Assembly: GCA_037043015.1 (NCBI GenBank)
Contig: CM073325.1
Span: 3,226,501-3,290,500, forward strand
DNA: 64,000 bases
Reading direction: 5' to 3'
Source: Bryum argenteum
Taxonomy: Eukaryota > Streptophyta > Bryopsida > Bryales > Bryaceae
A program made the position numbers and the translations under genes. Below are positions 13,043 to 24,800 of this stretch, in pieces; position 1 is the first letter of the stretch, and every line of letters begins with the position of its first letter. The notes below the pieces were generated by a model. That model was not told the DNA's origin. It worked only from the letters and a program-made list of their open reading frames with translations, and searched no databases.

Positions 13043-13453
13043 AAATTTAGTGAGGATGGGTACATGAGACACTCCTCCGTGAAGTTGTGGATGATTCCAG
13101 TGACATGTCTAGATTGTTCAAGGGTTGGTGAAAACCATTATTCCCTGGGAATCTCATGTTTTGGAGCCTTGCTTGAACTACTTGGCCTTTGGCCCCATGT
13201 TGCCTAGATTTCCGAATTCAACCCCCCCTTGTGGATTTTGGACCCACTCCCTTTTTGGACCAATACGGTACAGTACCTTAATAGATTTTATGGACTTTGG
13301 GAATACGGTAGAGCCACCCATAATTGCCACAATTGAAGAACTTTAGCATGTCTTTTGAGAGATAAGTATTTATCACAATCAATGAATTTTTTACGCTTTT
13401 TATTAGTGATAACGAATTTAGTTCATTTTTTTACATGAGAAAGTTGGTCTTGG

Positions 13454-13592
13454 TCTAGATAGATAGATAGAAACTTCGGTCCCTTTCTAAGGAGGCGGCG
13501 TGAATGAAGTGTCCGTTTGTAATGCTAATATCCCGATGATCATCGGACAAGGGGAAATTGGAACAGTACTACTTCCCCCTCTCGAGGGTTTA
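13454..13592 (-). mobile_element. SINE 3' fragment, minus strand
   Basis: Read on the minus strand it contains the CCTCGAGAGGGGGAAGTA motif, the ATTAGCATTAC...GGACACTTCATTCACGCC core and a (CTAT)n tail, as in the element at 62985-63342. It is inverted relative to the copy at 11682, so the two form an inverted pair about 1.7 kb apart; this looks like independent insertions rather than the ends of one element. Confidence 0.65.
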
Positions 13593-16500
13593 CGTCTTGG
13601 TCTACTACTAATATACACGTGACCTACATTCAACGGTTAATTCTAAGAGCCCAATCAACCATTTTATGGTCGATCCCGAATTTTGAGGAGGTGTACCAGG
13701 ATTTAAAAAGATATTTTTTGGGGATTTTTTAACATCCTAGAAGTTTGGTGAGTTGGGAGCCACATCCAGTTTACAAAACCTTGTTTGGATTTATGAATCG
13801 TTCACAATAAGCCTTCAAACACAAACATGACAAGGTTTTCTTAGTGTACTCTCCATTTTATCATATAATATGTGATTTTAGCCAATCATATCAATTTTCC
13901 AACTACGAACAAGAGAAAGTACATTTTATATTGATTTTTGAAGTTTGACTCATTATAAGTAATCATAAAAACAAATATAACCTATTTTAGAAAATTTAAC
14001 CATATAGATCTAATTCAAGGTTTAAGGTCTTTATACTATCTTTTGAGCTCCACATCACAAGGGTTGAAAAATTCATTTTATAGCACATCTATTTTATTCT
14101 TCAAACCCCTCGGGCCTCTAGGGGTTAAGATTCATGTACCACATTAGCTCGGTCTGAACATATTTGGAAGAGATTGATGAAATACAACTTACAAGGGGTA
14201 GTATATTGGGTTAATCATGTGATGTAAATTTACAATAACACGTGTCACTTTATTTTCTATCTAATTCCTTGGCGAAATTTAAATTATGGAGTGTTCTTAC
14301 CTTCATGTTAAGTGACAATTAATGTCTGAGTAGAGCAAACTATTAACTATCACTAAACTCTAAAAGCTCATTTAAAGTTGTGATAAGTTTACCACATATG
14401 GCAATGATTGTATTGTTTATAATTAGTGGTGCAGAAGCTCAACGTACGTAGATGATTAATTCCTCTCTATTTCAATGTAGTTAGGATAAACTGATGTGTT
14501 GATAAATTATTACACCTGAATAGAAGTTATTATTGTTATGAGTGGAGTAATCTAAAACTTTTACGTAATTTATTTAATTGGATAATTAATAAGAATAGCT
14601 AGATTAACACATCAACATTATCCAAAAATTGGTTGAAGAAATCCGTACTGATCCACCTATAAAAAAGATACCTTACATCTTTAAAGTTGAACATACATTT
14701 TAAAATATATAAGTTTTACACTCCCGCAATTTTTAAGAAGTCATCAAAACATCAAAAGATATTATAACAAAACTTTGACCCTTCTTCAGCTCTCATATCC
14801 TTAATACAATATATTTATTCATTATTGCACCAATTTAAGACCTTGTTGTATAGGTATACTAGAGTGCTCTAAAACAAAGCTCGTCTCAAAATGGAGCTTT
14901 GTAATCTTCAGTGTGAGGTACATTATAGCTTCTCATGCAATAGTAGCATGTACTCATTGTTAACATTACAGGCACCATCTTAGGAACACCCATATTTTAA
15001 CTTCAAAAACTCGTAACTCATTGTAGAAGAGTCCAAAATTGATGATTGCACTTGCTCTATATTTCTACTGATTTTCCCCATGCATGAGAATTGCATGCAT
15101 TGGTAACATCCTTGTAAATTTCCCAAAAATTGACCCACTATATCCACAATTCTTCGGAAAATGGCACATCAATTGTTTTGCCCAGTAGGTACCAAATTAT
15201 TAACCCTAGAACGTCAGAGCCCGTCACTGTTAGGTTGGGAAGATGATTTTGGATGAAAAATTGTTATCTATTGTCAAGTATCTCAAATTCATTCATCAGG
15301 CACTTCTTGTCCATTTCTACTTGCGAGGGTTAATTATCAAGTTATGGTGCCTCACACCAATGATGAGGAAGAACCAACGGCTAGTTCATTATCAACCGAT
15401 GGATTTAGCACAACGGCTAGTTCATTATCAACCGGTGAATTTAGCACGACGGCTAGTTCATTATCAAACAATGGATTCAGCACATTGGCTAGTCAATTCA
15501 TGAAACCACCGGCTAAAAACCTTTGAAAATCACATATAAATTTATATTCTCAGTATAAGATAAGGCAATTGCTGGAAGAGATCTGTGAAAAACCAATTGG
15601 GTGTGGGAAATGTTTGTTATTATTTGGTTATTATTAGCCAGTAAAAGTCAAAAAACTTCCCAAACCCTGTCTCGCACTGCTACAGTACCCACATGCTGAG
15701 TGGTGGAAACAAACATACACTTGATTCTCACCAAACTCACCTGAAATGATTCTTCTTCTTCAGTTCTTCTCCCACAAATCTGTAAGTCGGGGTCATTGTT
15801 CGTGCAAGTTGGAAGGAGTCAAGTGAAAGCTGTAACCGAAGCTGCCAAGAATTCGATCACGAAGAATAGCGATAGGCTATCGGTGTTGGTGTTTTGGACT
15901 CTACTGCACCAAGTTAATGCACTTTCGTGAAGGTGTCCCTGACTCAGCCTACAATTGCCACATGAAGTGAACAAGCCAGCAAGCCAGTGGATCAGATGCC
16001 CTCTCACACCTATGCTTATCAACTTAATGACAAACTGACAAAATACTTAGCCCTCGAAATGCGTGCAAACGGAATCCTTTTAACAGACCAGAGATCAAGT
16101 TAAAAGATGAAGAAAAGGTCGCATGTTGTCATGCTGTTTTGTGTCCATTTGTAGTGATGGCTCGGCACTGTGGCCATCCTCGATTCCTTGTATCATGGTG
16201 GAGATCAGCAGTGATTAAAATTGAGTGTCCTAAGAGCACCTTAAGAGATCTGACCTATTTTTAGCACTAGTAAGTTCAAAATAAAATTATGACCACATTC
16301 GAAATAAGTTTTCAGGAGGATTGCAAAAATTTGCAACATGTAATTTGCATTTGTGAAATTTATACAAAATTCCAAAGTGCTAAGTAAGATTTGACCCAAT
16401 TGCGTTATATACAAATGAGGTACATCTGTATTTTCACAATCTACAAATGAGGTATGGATCGCTTTTGGGTTCCCTGTCGCTTTTAGGTAGTCCGACCGTA

Positions 16501-17170
16501 TTTGATGGTTAACCGTAAAATCCTCAATGTAGGAGAGTGCAGGTATTACCAAGGGTGACTTTTAGGGTCTCTTCGCACTTACGGCATGCTCGGGTTGGAG
16601 GCCGGAGTCGCTTTTGTTCGCAGGGAGAATTCCAGCCTACGCAACAAATGTGTAACCGGGCCAAGAGGGTCGATGTTCTTAGGATTGTACCTCATCATGA
16701 TTTCAAGTTTTACAGTCCCTTCTCTCACATTTGACGCTCCTATTAACGGATCCACGAGTGCCTCGTGGCGACCCTTTGAAGGCTTCCGCAAACCTGCTCG
16801 ATCGTCGGCCACCCGCTAGTTGGGTCGGGCTCGCTGTCATGCCCCGCCACCCCCTTCATCATGCCATACAAACTTTCTCCAGGCATGCTCTAAGAGCATA
16901 CGCATCTCTCTACTAATTCCACAAACGTGGAGCATTTGTTTTTATTCACTTTTCAGGTGGTAGTCCACGTCCTAATCTCTACTTGTCTCCATCCTAAAGC
17001 ACTCTAGCAACAAATTACAACAATTTAATGTTAATGTTGATAACATTTACGCAATTTGTAAACGAGCTAAAATGAGTAGATCAAGAGAGAAGTGAAGGTA
17101 TTTAGTGAACAAAATAGACACAAGAAACAAAGGATTTTGAGTAGGCCTGCAAAAGATATGGTGTTTGTGT
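13593..17170. other. Intergenic AT-rich DNA, no gene recognised
   Basis: Long AT-rich stretch. A three- to four-copy 36-bp repeat lies at 15370-15500. A GC-richer island at 16550-16900 has overlapping open frames on both strands but nothing assignable to a family. No transposase, RNA gene or spliced gene could be supported. Confidence 0.5.
15370..15500. repeat. 36-bp minisatellite, 3-4 copies
   Basis: Units share AACGGCTAGTTCATTATCAA followed by a variable stretch ending in TTYAGCAC. The unit is a multiple of three, so one frame stays open and yields a repeating Ser/Thr-rich peptide; there is no other sign of a gene. Confidence 0.75.
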
Positions 17171-17437
17171 TTAACCCCTAACTCTCCTTACAACCCGAAA
17201 CGGGTCTTGGAGGTTCCCGTAGGAGAAAAAGTCAGCCAACTTTGACCGTTATAATCTCACAAATGAGGAAGAATGAACCGTTCAAATTTGGTATGTGAGA
17301 AGAATGTTAAGTGAACTTTGAGATCTTACGGTTGAATCCTTCAAATAATTCTTAGATTGAGATTTTTGCGCTTAATCTAAGGGAAGGTCAAATTTTGTGA
17401 CTTAGACCGTTTTGCAACAAGGAGATTTAGGGGTTAA
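17171..17437 (+). mobile_element. MITE, family C copy 1 (TIR TTAACCCCTAA)
   Basis: 267-bp element with terminal inverted repeats TTAACCCCTAA and TTAGGGGTTAA. The inside has no coding potential and includes a conserved TTTGACCGTTATAATCTCAC segment. A second copy of the same length lies at 17701. Confidence 0.75.
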
Positions 17438-17700
17438 GTATTTTGCGCGCCTACGGCATGCACGGATCACATAGATGGTGGTGCTTTAAGAACAAGAAAG
17501 AAGTTTTTCGAACTTATGCTGATCCTTGAACTAATACAGAGGTGATGAGGAAGTATGTAGAGTGGGAATTATGGGTAGAGAAAATTCTAAAAGGTATTGG
17601 GTTAGCATACTAATTCACCAACCCACACTAATTTACTAACTCTCACTTATTCATTTTCCCTTGATTTCATAACATGTGGCACCCTCACTCACAAGGGTCA

Positions 17701-17967
17701 TTAACCCCTAACTTTCCTTAAAACCCGAGAAGGGTTTTGGAGGTTCCCGCAGGAGAAAAACTCAGCCAACTTTGACCATTATAATCTCACAAATGAGGAA
17801 GAATGAACGGTTCAAATTTGGTATGTGAGAAGAATGTCAAGTGAACTTTGAGATCTTATGGTTGAATCTTTTGAATAATGCTTTATTGAGATTTTTTGAG
17901 CGTAATCTAAAGGAAGGTCAATTTTTGTGACTTAGACCTTTTTGCAACAAGGAAATTTAGGGGTTAA
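17701..17967 (+). mobile_element. MITE, family C copy 2 (TIR TTAACCCCTAA)
   Basis: 267 bp, same orientation and ends as the copy at 17171, with high but imperfect identity by eye. Same-family sequence also appears inverted at 36291-36548 and truncated at 44993. Confidence 0.75.
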
Positions 17968-19129
17968 TTAATTAATGTATTACGCACTCAAAGTGAGTAT
18001 GCACGTGAGCCACCATCACTATGAATAAATATTCTAAATATTCTAATGAATTATTTCACCTCTAATGTACCTTTCAGAAGATTTGTGGAGAGGTGAAGAA
18101 ATCAAGGGTCTCAAAAAGCACCCTCTTTTTCTGGATACTGGGCCGTACCGTACAAAGCAGACACAATGTACACTACCGTCTCACATGTTGTGGCGGCCAA
18201 AAAATCATTTTTGGTATGAGGCTCTTCAAATTCTTGTTCCTAAGTGATTTAAGAACATGTATATGCAATTTATACTATCATACGACCTGTAGAAATGCTT
18301 GATTGTGCACATTGAGGTATGCTGAAATTCAAAGACAAAGGCCAATTTTGAACAATTAAGAAGGCAAGTAAAATATTATTGGATTGAAAACTGGACCACT
18401 GAGATCATGCCTTACTACCTTCTCCTCATGCAGCAAAGAAAGAAAAAAAAAAGAAGTAAATTCTCAATTTTTGATGATCTTTCGAAGTTTCTACGTTTTA
18501 ATCAATTTCGGACAAATTTTCAAAATGAATGTGTATATTGTGTTTTCAAGTTATGATACAAGTTTTGTGTTCGAGATTCAAGTTGTGTGTTCTTTCACAT
18601 CTATTGAATGGTTTTTAACTTGTACAATATTCATTGCACAAGGTAACAGTGATCAAATAGTCAACCTTTCAAACAAAATATACTTATCACACACCACAAA
18701 AAAGGTTTCAGTATATAGTTGCATGATGCACGTTCAATTTTGCCCAAATATACAACACCTAATGACTTGATTCACATATGCTTTCATTCCTTCACAAACT
18801 TTCATATTACGAAAAAGATTTCAAAACATAACATCCATGACTATAAGATGATTAAAATATATGTACAAATTTAGTTTACAGTCATTCACAAAAACTTTTC
18901 AAACTTTTACATGTCCGTAATCAAGTTTTTGAAACTCATTCTTCAAATTCTATCAATCTTCTAGAAATAATAAGACTTTGTTTTGCTCTATTGACAAGGG
19001 TCAAGGAAGGCACTCTCTCCAGCGAGAAGGAGGATTGCTGAAACAACAGGATGTTGAGCAAGTGCGCAATTGTGAGTGTCGGTCACATTCATAGCAAAGG
19101 TTCAGTTCAATCTGGATTAGGTTTCTGAA
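17968..19129. other. Intergenic; contains a fragment of family D element
   Basis: The segment from about 18110 to 18430 matches the inside of the element at 54486-55338: both carry GAGGCTCYTCAAATTCTT, a gap, GAGGTATGCTGAAATTCAA and ATCATGCCTTAC. This copy has lost clear terminal repeats. The remainder to 19129 shows no gene. Confidence 0.5.
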
Positions 19130-19670
19130 TTGCAATGCGTAACAGGAAGATTGAAGCGCATCATGTCACAATCTTCCAAGGGTTTAGGGTTTCTCCTGCG
19201 CTTGTTGGTTTGAGGAGGATAGGATAGGATAGGATTTGTTCGAAACGAGATTGGGAGGGTGTTCTAGGTCGGAATGAAATGCTGCTTTGTGTGATCGTGC
19301 CTTCTGGGCGTGAAATTTGATAACTTCAGGACTTGTACGCATTTTATTTTATTCATTTTTTGCAAATTGATTGTGCACTGGAATGTGAGTTTGAGAATTG
19401 TAAACGATGATTGCAATGCGTAACAGGAAGATTGAAGCGCATGTCACAATCTTTACCTAGGGTTTAGGGTTTCTCCTGCGCTTGTTGGTTTGAGGAGGAT
19501 AGGATTTGTTCGAAAGGAGATTGGGAGGATGTTCTAGGTCGGAATGAAATGCTGCTCTGTGTGATCGTGCCTTCCGGGCGTGAAATTTGATAATTCTAGG
19601 ACTTGTACGCATTTATTTTTTGCAAATTGGTTGTGCACTGGAATGTGAGTTTGAGAATTGTAAGCGATGA
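19130..19670 (+). repeat. Direct duplication of about 280 bp in the COA1-like promoter region
   Basis: Copy 1 is about 19130-19410 and copy 2 about 19411-19670, the second shorter by roughly 20 bases (one or more GGATA units and part of a T-rich tract are missing). Each carries a telobox-like GGGTTTAGGGTTTCTCC (at 19180 and 19460), common near start sites of plant housekeeping genes. Copy 2 ends about 60 bases before the COA1-like start codon, so the promoter or leader seems to be duplicated. Confidence 0.85.
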
Positions 19671-19729
19671 TGCCGGTCTTTTGCTGTTAAGGCAGGGGGG
19701 TTGTGTAGGAGAAACTCTCAAACCTAACA

Positions 19730-20664
19730 ATGAGTTTTCGGAGGAAGTTCACGTCGGCGCTGGTACTTGCCGTGACGGGAGTCGGAGCGTTGAGCATATT
19801 TGACGACTATCTTATCTTCCAGCAATGTAGTCAGTGAGTAACTTTCATGTGCCCCTGTAGCTATCTCTCTGTCGTTAAATACTGAATCTTTCATGAAATA
19901 GTGAAAGTTAACTGCTTCTCCTTGTCTTGATGTCGTCGAAGGTCTTGCACATGTTGGTTATACTTATGCTCAATTTTTGGATACTGAGATAGGTCTTATG
20001 CTGTACCTTAGTTTGAGCGTTAACTAGTTCTGAATACGAGATTTTATTGATTAGGAGTGCGTTGGAGACGGCTAACACAGATGCTGAATTGAAAACGGTT
20101 CTGGGAGAAAATATTGAGCGGGGTCCTCTGTATGCGGCTACCATGGGAGTTGACCGCGAGGGGAACTCTGCAAATTGCAGCTTTCCTGTAATGGGCAGCT
20201 TGGCCAAGGGAAACCTCCACCTCCGAGCTGTCCGATATGAAGGTATGGCGACATTGTCAAATTCACAGTGATGATTTTATGCTGCTTCAGCTTGTAATAT
20301 TTTGAGCTTATGGAACAAGAACAAATGTTATCAACTCAATGCAGGGCACGAGTGTCTGATTTTCCCACGGAGGGATGGCTTTAGGGTTCATTTTCTGTGT
20401 ATGTAAGAGAATAGATTGCTGGGCGCGTGTCTGATTGTGTGACATGGTTTTGATGTGTCAGAGAAGTACAAATGGTTGACGCCATACTTCCCCGGTTCTT
20501 CTGGCGGGCGATGGGAAGTGTTAGTGCTGGAAGCCTTGGTGCCTACTGATCCACCACCAGCTCATAGACGCCTCAGTCTGATCCATAGAAGACCCAAAGT
20601 GGGAGATCGAGGAGGTGGAGGACCATGTGGAACGCCTAGCACTGCAGGACATCAAGAAGTATGA
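19730..20664 (+). CDS. COA1-like protein (mitochondrial respiratory assembly factor)
   Basis: Three exons, 19730-19833, 20055-20242 and 20462-20664, with GT-AG borders (CA|GTGAGT, AAG|GTATGG) joining in frame to 164 residues. Residues 8-24 form one hydrophobic segment. The second exon encodes the COA1-type core: a GENIERGPLYAATMGVD stretch, then CSFPVMGSLAKGNLHLRAVR, matching the family's G-x-x-I-x-x-G then P-V-x-G pattern. Known COA1 proteins are inner-membrane factors for building complex IV or I, so a mitochondrial role is inferred. The C-terminal 40-50 residues (Pro/Arg/Gly-rich) have no recognised domain, and the third exon could end differently. The start ATG is the only one giving the membrane segment. 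Confidence 0.72.
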
Positions 20665-21080
20665 TTGTTGTTTCCATTTTTGCAATTGGTGCTCCATAAT
20701 TTCAAGCAATTTGTGCTCCAATAGTTTAAGCAAATTCTGCAAATTGTGGAGTCTGTTGTGTGTGTGCACTGAATGCAGCCCCTGGATTTGTATCGTATCG
20801 ATTGCTGATAACTTGAGGGCCGTATCCTGTATTTTTATCTCTCAGTTTGACGTTTTGGTTGTTGAATCAAGAACACATGCTAGGAAGGTTTGTGTCTCCT
20901 GAATCCCACGAAGTTATTCTTGACTGCAAGTTTCATTGCCTACTCATAAGGTATGGTTACAGTAGGATTCTGTCTACACTTTTTCAGAGGGTCTTCTGCA
21001 AAATTAAAGTACGAAAGTCGGCATAGGAGAGGTCAATCCTAGCGGGGTCGATTTACGCGTCGCTTTGTGTGCAGTGTCCC

Positions 21081-21084
21081 AAAA
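21081..21084 (-). terminator. Pol III terminator (T4) after tRNA-Asn
   Basis: Four T on the minus strand, six bases beyond the tRNA-Asn 3' end. No T run separates the upstream tRNA-Gly, so this is the first terminator for both. Confidence 0.6.
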
Positions 21085-21090
21085 TAGTAC

Positions 21091-21114
21091 CGCTAGAAGG
21101 AGGGGTCGAACCTC

Positions 21115-21147
<33 letters not shown>

Positions 21148-21164
21148 AACTGAGCTATTCCAGC
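21091..21164 (-). tRNA. tRNA-Asn (GTT)
   Basis: 74 nt. The acceptor stem GCTGGAA pairs with TTCTAGC (one G-T pair); D arm AGCTCAGTTGGTTAGAGC, anticodon loop CTGTTAA, variable loop and T arm GGAGGTTCGACCCCTCC are all present. It matches the nuclear plant form, not the plastid one. No intron. It begins 3 nt after the tRNA-Gly. Confidence 0.95.
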
Positions 21165-21167
21165 ATG

Positions 21168-21239
21168 TGCGTCTGCCGGGAGTCGAACCCGGGTCCATTG
21201 CTTGGAAGGCAATTATCCTAACCGTTGGACTACAAACGC
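21168..21239 (-). tRNA. tRNA-Gly (TCC)
   Basis: 72 nt including discriminator A. The acceptor stem GCGTTTG pairs with CAGACGC; anticodon loop CTTCCAA; T arm CCGGGTTCGACTCCCGG. It matches the nuclear plant tRNA-Gly(TCC). A CAA-type motif (CAGCAAGC) lies just upstream, as is usual for plant tRNA genes. The next tRNA starts 3 nt downstream with no terminator between. Confidence 0.95.
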
Positions 21240-21860
21240 TGCTTGCTGTCTGGGAGAGTTGGATTTCTGATTATATAGCCAGAATATCACTGAAAGCGAA
21301 CCCTAGATTCGCGGTTTCCAGGAGTAAGAGCTCCCAACGAATGTAAAGCAACACCATTATCATCCTCACGTAAACATTTCCGGATCTCTCACTCACAAAA
21401 ACTTCTATATGCATCGATGCTGTCTGATCTAGAATTTGTCTTTCAATGATAGAATCAAAGGGTGCAAGAATGTTTCGCCTGACCCCACCTGAAGTAGCTA
21501 CCCAATGCACACACCCACAACTCTCCAAGTCCTGAGCACCGTAAGCATCAATCACTACATTCAAGAATAGTACTCAACATTTCTCCCCTTCCAGTGCATC
21601 GGCTGGAGTTTGCGATTGATAAAAATTCTTCCGCGCTGACACCCTTTCTAACCATCAACAAGTGCAGGTTTAGTGCCTTGGACTCCAAGTCCCGCCTCAG
21701 TCTTCACCAAGTCCGCGACTTCGCGAAAACAGAACAGTTGGGACGACCGACACGAAGATACTGACTGATCAGTAAGATTGTTCAACTCAAGTAAGAGGAA
21801 ATTCGTGGCACAGATGCAGAATCTGAAATAGAAGGAGATTGAATTTTTCGGTTGTAGAAG

Positions 21861-24800
21861 ATGCAGGGCGCTCAGGAGGAGCCCGTCATCCATGCTTCGT
21901 ATCAGCCCAGACTGGTGTGGAATCCACAAGTGCACCAGTATCTCAGCCAAGCATATGGCTCCTCGCACTTCGCCCGCATCTCTGAGGCTCTCAAGTAAGT
22001 TTTCATCGGAATTTGCTAATTATCGGAGCGAATGAGCAATTTCCCGCTATGTGTCCAGTAGGTTGCATAAATTCAAATCGAGGCTTCAAGGTGTAGGGAT
22101 CAGGGTTTATGCTCAATGCCACCAACTTTATGTGCTATGCTAGAGCCCCTCATTCTTTCAACAGTGCATTATATTCGAGAGAAGCTCCCAGGTTTCCGAT
22201 TCTAGGGTTGACAAACCGCATGCTATGCAAGGAGTCTTGATTTAAGTGATGCATCCACGCCTGGGATTTGTCAGAGGCTTCAAGGGATTGAGCTCAGGGT
22301 TTAGGGTTTAAGCCCAACCTGCTTTATACGTTCTTAGCTTATCTTACTGAGAATGGATAAGATTCAAGGTTTAGAGTTTATGCTCAACACCACCAGGCTC
22401 ATAACTCCATAGCAAGCTCCTTTCCGCCTTGAGTGGAAATCGGAAGTTTTCACTCTTCTCAAAATTGAACCTGCAAAAGATGGGAAATCATTGTGCAGTT
22501 TTCTTTTCCAGGTTTCTTTCTCTTTAGTGATGTCATTGACATGATATGTGGCCTCTCAGTTTTACAATGGGAATATCTGATCTCGCCACTTCGAAACCAT
22601 GAAGGGTTTAAGGTCAAGGATTTTTCTCTCAAGATGCAGAACGCACCGACTTGAGTCGGAAGTGGCACTGACGTGATTAGTCTTGTGGTTGCAGTCGTCC
22701 TTCGATTTCCTCGTGTGTTCGAGTCAACACTCTCCGAACGACCACCGAAGAGGTTATCAAGAAGCTCAGTGACTACGTTTCACAACAGCAGGTTGGTAAT
22801 AATCGCGATGTGGAGGCACCGGAGAATGGTGGGTGCTCGCAGCACGATGTCTTGGACAATGTGGTCATGGTCAAAGGAAAAGGTCCCTGTTCCATCAACT
22901 ATGAAGCTGCCCGTGGGGAGGGAGGAGCATTGAGGGAGGTGGTAGTGAGCCGAAAATGCGCCGAAGCTGTTCTTCGCGGTGCCCATGTATGTGGAAGCCA
23001 ACACCACCATGAGTTAGTCATCCGTTGCCCTTTTTGTATACTTCGTATGTTTCGATGCACGTCTCAGGAATCGCCAGTTAACCATAACTAACCTGCTTAG
23101 TGAACAGAAAGATAGTCAATATTATCTTGTCCTTGCATTTGCACTTCTATATTGCTGAGACCATATCCAATATTCTCATGTTGTGTAAAGGTATTTGTGC
23201 CCGGCGTTTTGGCGTGTAGCGGTCGTATTGAGAAGGATGAACTTGTCGCTGTGTCTGTGGCCATGGAGCGGCCAGATGGAGAAGGGGGTTGGTTTGTGGG
23301 TGTGACCCGAGGCACCACGCTTTCTTCTGAGCATGCTAAGTCACGTGAGATTGGTCTTCTACCTCATGATAATTTGCCTCAATAAGTTGATCCCATGTAT
23401 GTACGCAAATTCAATGAGTAGTTGAATAACCGAGTTCACGCCGAGATTTTCGGGTACCATCAGAGGTCGGATTGTCATTACCAGTAATGCCGGTGTCTGC
23501 AGAATTCAAGGACGAGGAACGGAGCGGGTGGTTTATAGGACTCGGTCGAGCCATGATGACAAGAGCAAGTCTTTTTAGAGAAACGAGGGGTGTAGCAGTT
23601 GAGATGGTGAATCGAGTATATGATCTTCCGCCATTTTCTGGTACTATTTCACTGCATCGAAATGTCTGGGGATTGAGCATGGTTTTCCGCTCATGGATTG
23701 ACGAGTTTTTCTGTTTGCAGGGTTACTCACTGGTGACATTTTTCTTCAGAATCTGCCGAGTGTTGTTGCTGCCCACGTTCTTGGTACACCCATTCGTTAC
23801 AGTCTCTGAAAGAATTTGATTTTTCCTCAGTGTTCTTTTTTATCATCTCTAAGTGTGGTTTCATCTGTGCATTCAGATCCTCAGCCAGGGGAGCGGATCT
23901 TGGACATGTGCGCTGCACCAGGTGGGAAGACAACCGGAATTGCTACACTTATGGGTGATAAAGGCGAGGTTATTGCACTTGATCGATCACATAACAAGGT
24001 ACGGAGCTCCCGGTGGAGCAGGAAGTTTGAGAATCTTGAAACTTAGGCTGTTGGTTAGAGAATGTCCTACTTCCTACTTCCTGGCTCCGAAACATTTTCA
24101 ATCTGTTTGCTCTCGTACAAGGACTAGAGGAGTTGACTTCACACAGGAAATGGCTATTTATCTATATGGATATTGAATCATTGAAATCAGGTGTTAGATA
24201 TTGACCGCTTGGCAAAAGAAATGAATCTGAGTTGCATTCAAGCGATCAAGATGGACGCTCTGAAGTCTGTACGGGTGGAGGAGACTCAGAATCCGGTTAG
24301 CAAGGGCGCAACTGAAGAGGCAACTGCTGCCCCCAACTCAAACTTAGAGGAACCTGTGGATGCAATCCAGAAATGCTCAAGGAAGCATTTGCGCGAGGGT
24401 GAGTACCAACTAAAGCTCAATTTTTCTTCATTTCTGTTTGGGAGATTCTAATGGCGTTTGTGGGAGTTTCACGAGATCCATTGTTGCTTCCGATGATTAA
24501 GCACTGGAATAAGCGAAGTCAGCTCTGTATCGACGCTTGCTCTTGCAAAGTACTCTATTAAGTCCAGGGCCCTGATTTCTGCTGTGTAGAATCTGCACAG
24601 GAGTTAGCTGAGGAAGGTGGTGTGGCCACACTCACTCCATCCAACACAGAGAGTATATCAACTAAGAAGCTCAAAGATAACAGTGCGTATGCGATCAGGA
24701 AAGCTGCTCGGAAGGAGGCACGGAAGCTGAAAATGGGATTGAAAAAGCCCGCTGAACAGGAAACACCATACAAAAAGGGGTTCGCTCCTCAAAGTTTTGA

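Noticed and set aside
11682..13592. A 1.9-kb DNA transposon bounded by inverted repeats
   Set aside because: The inverted ends are SINE 3' ends with (CTAT)n tails, each explained by independent retroposition in opposite orientation.
16537..16916. Possible gene in a GC-richer island
   Set aside because: Frames on both strands, none with a recognisable domain or splice structure.
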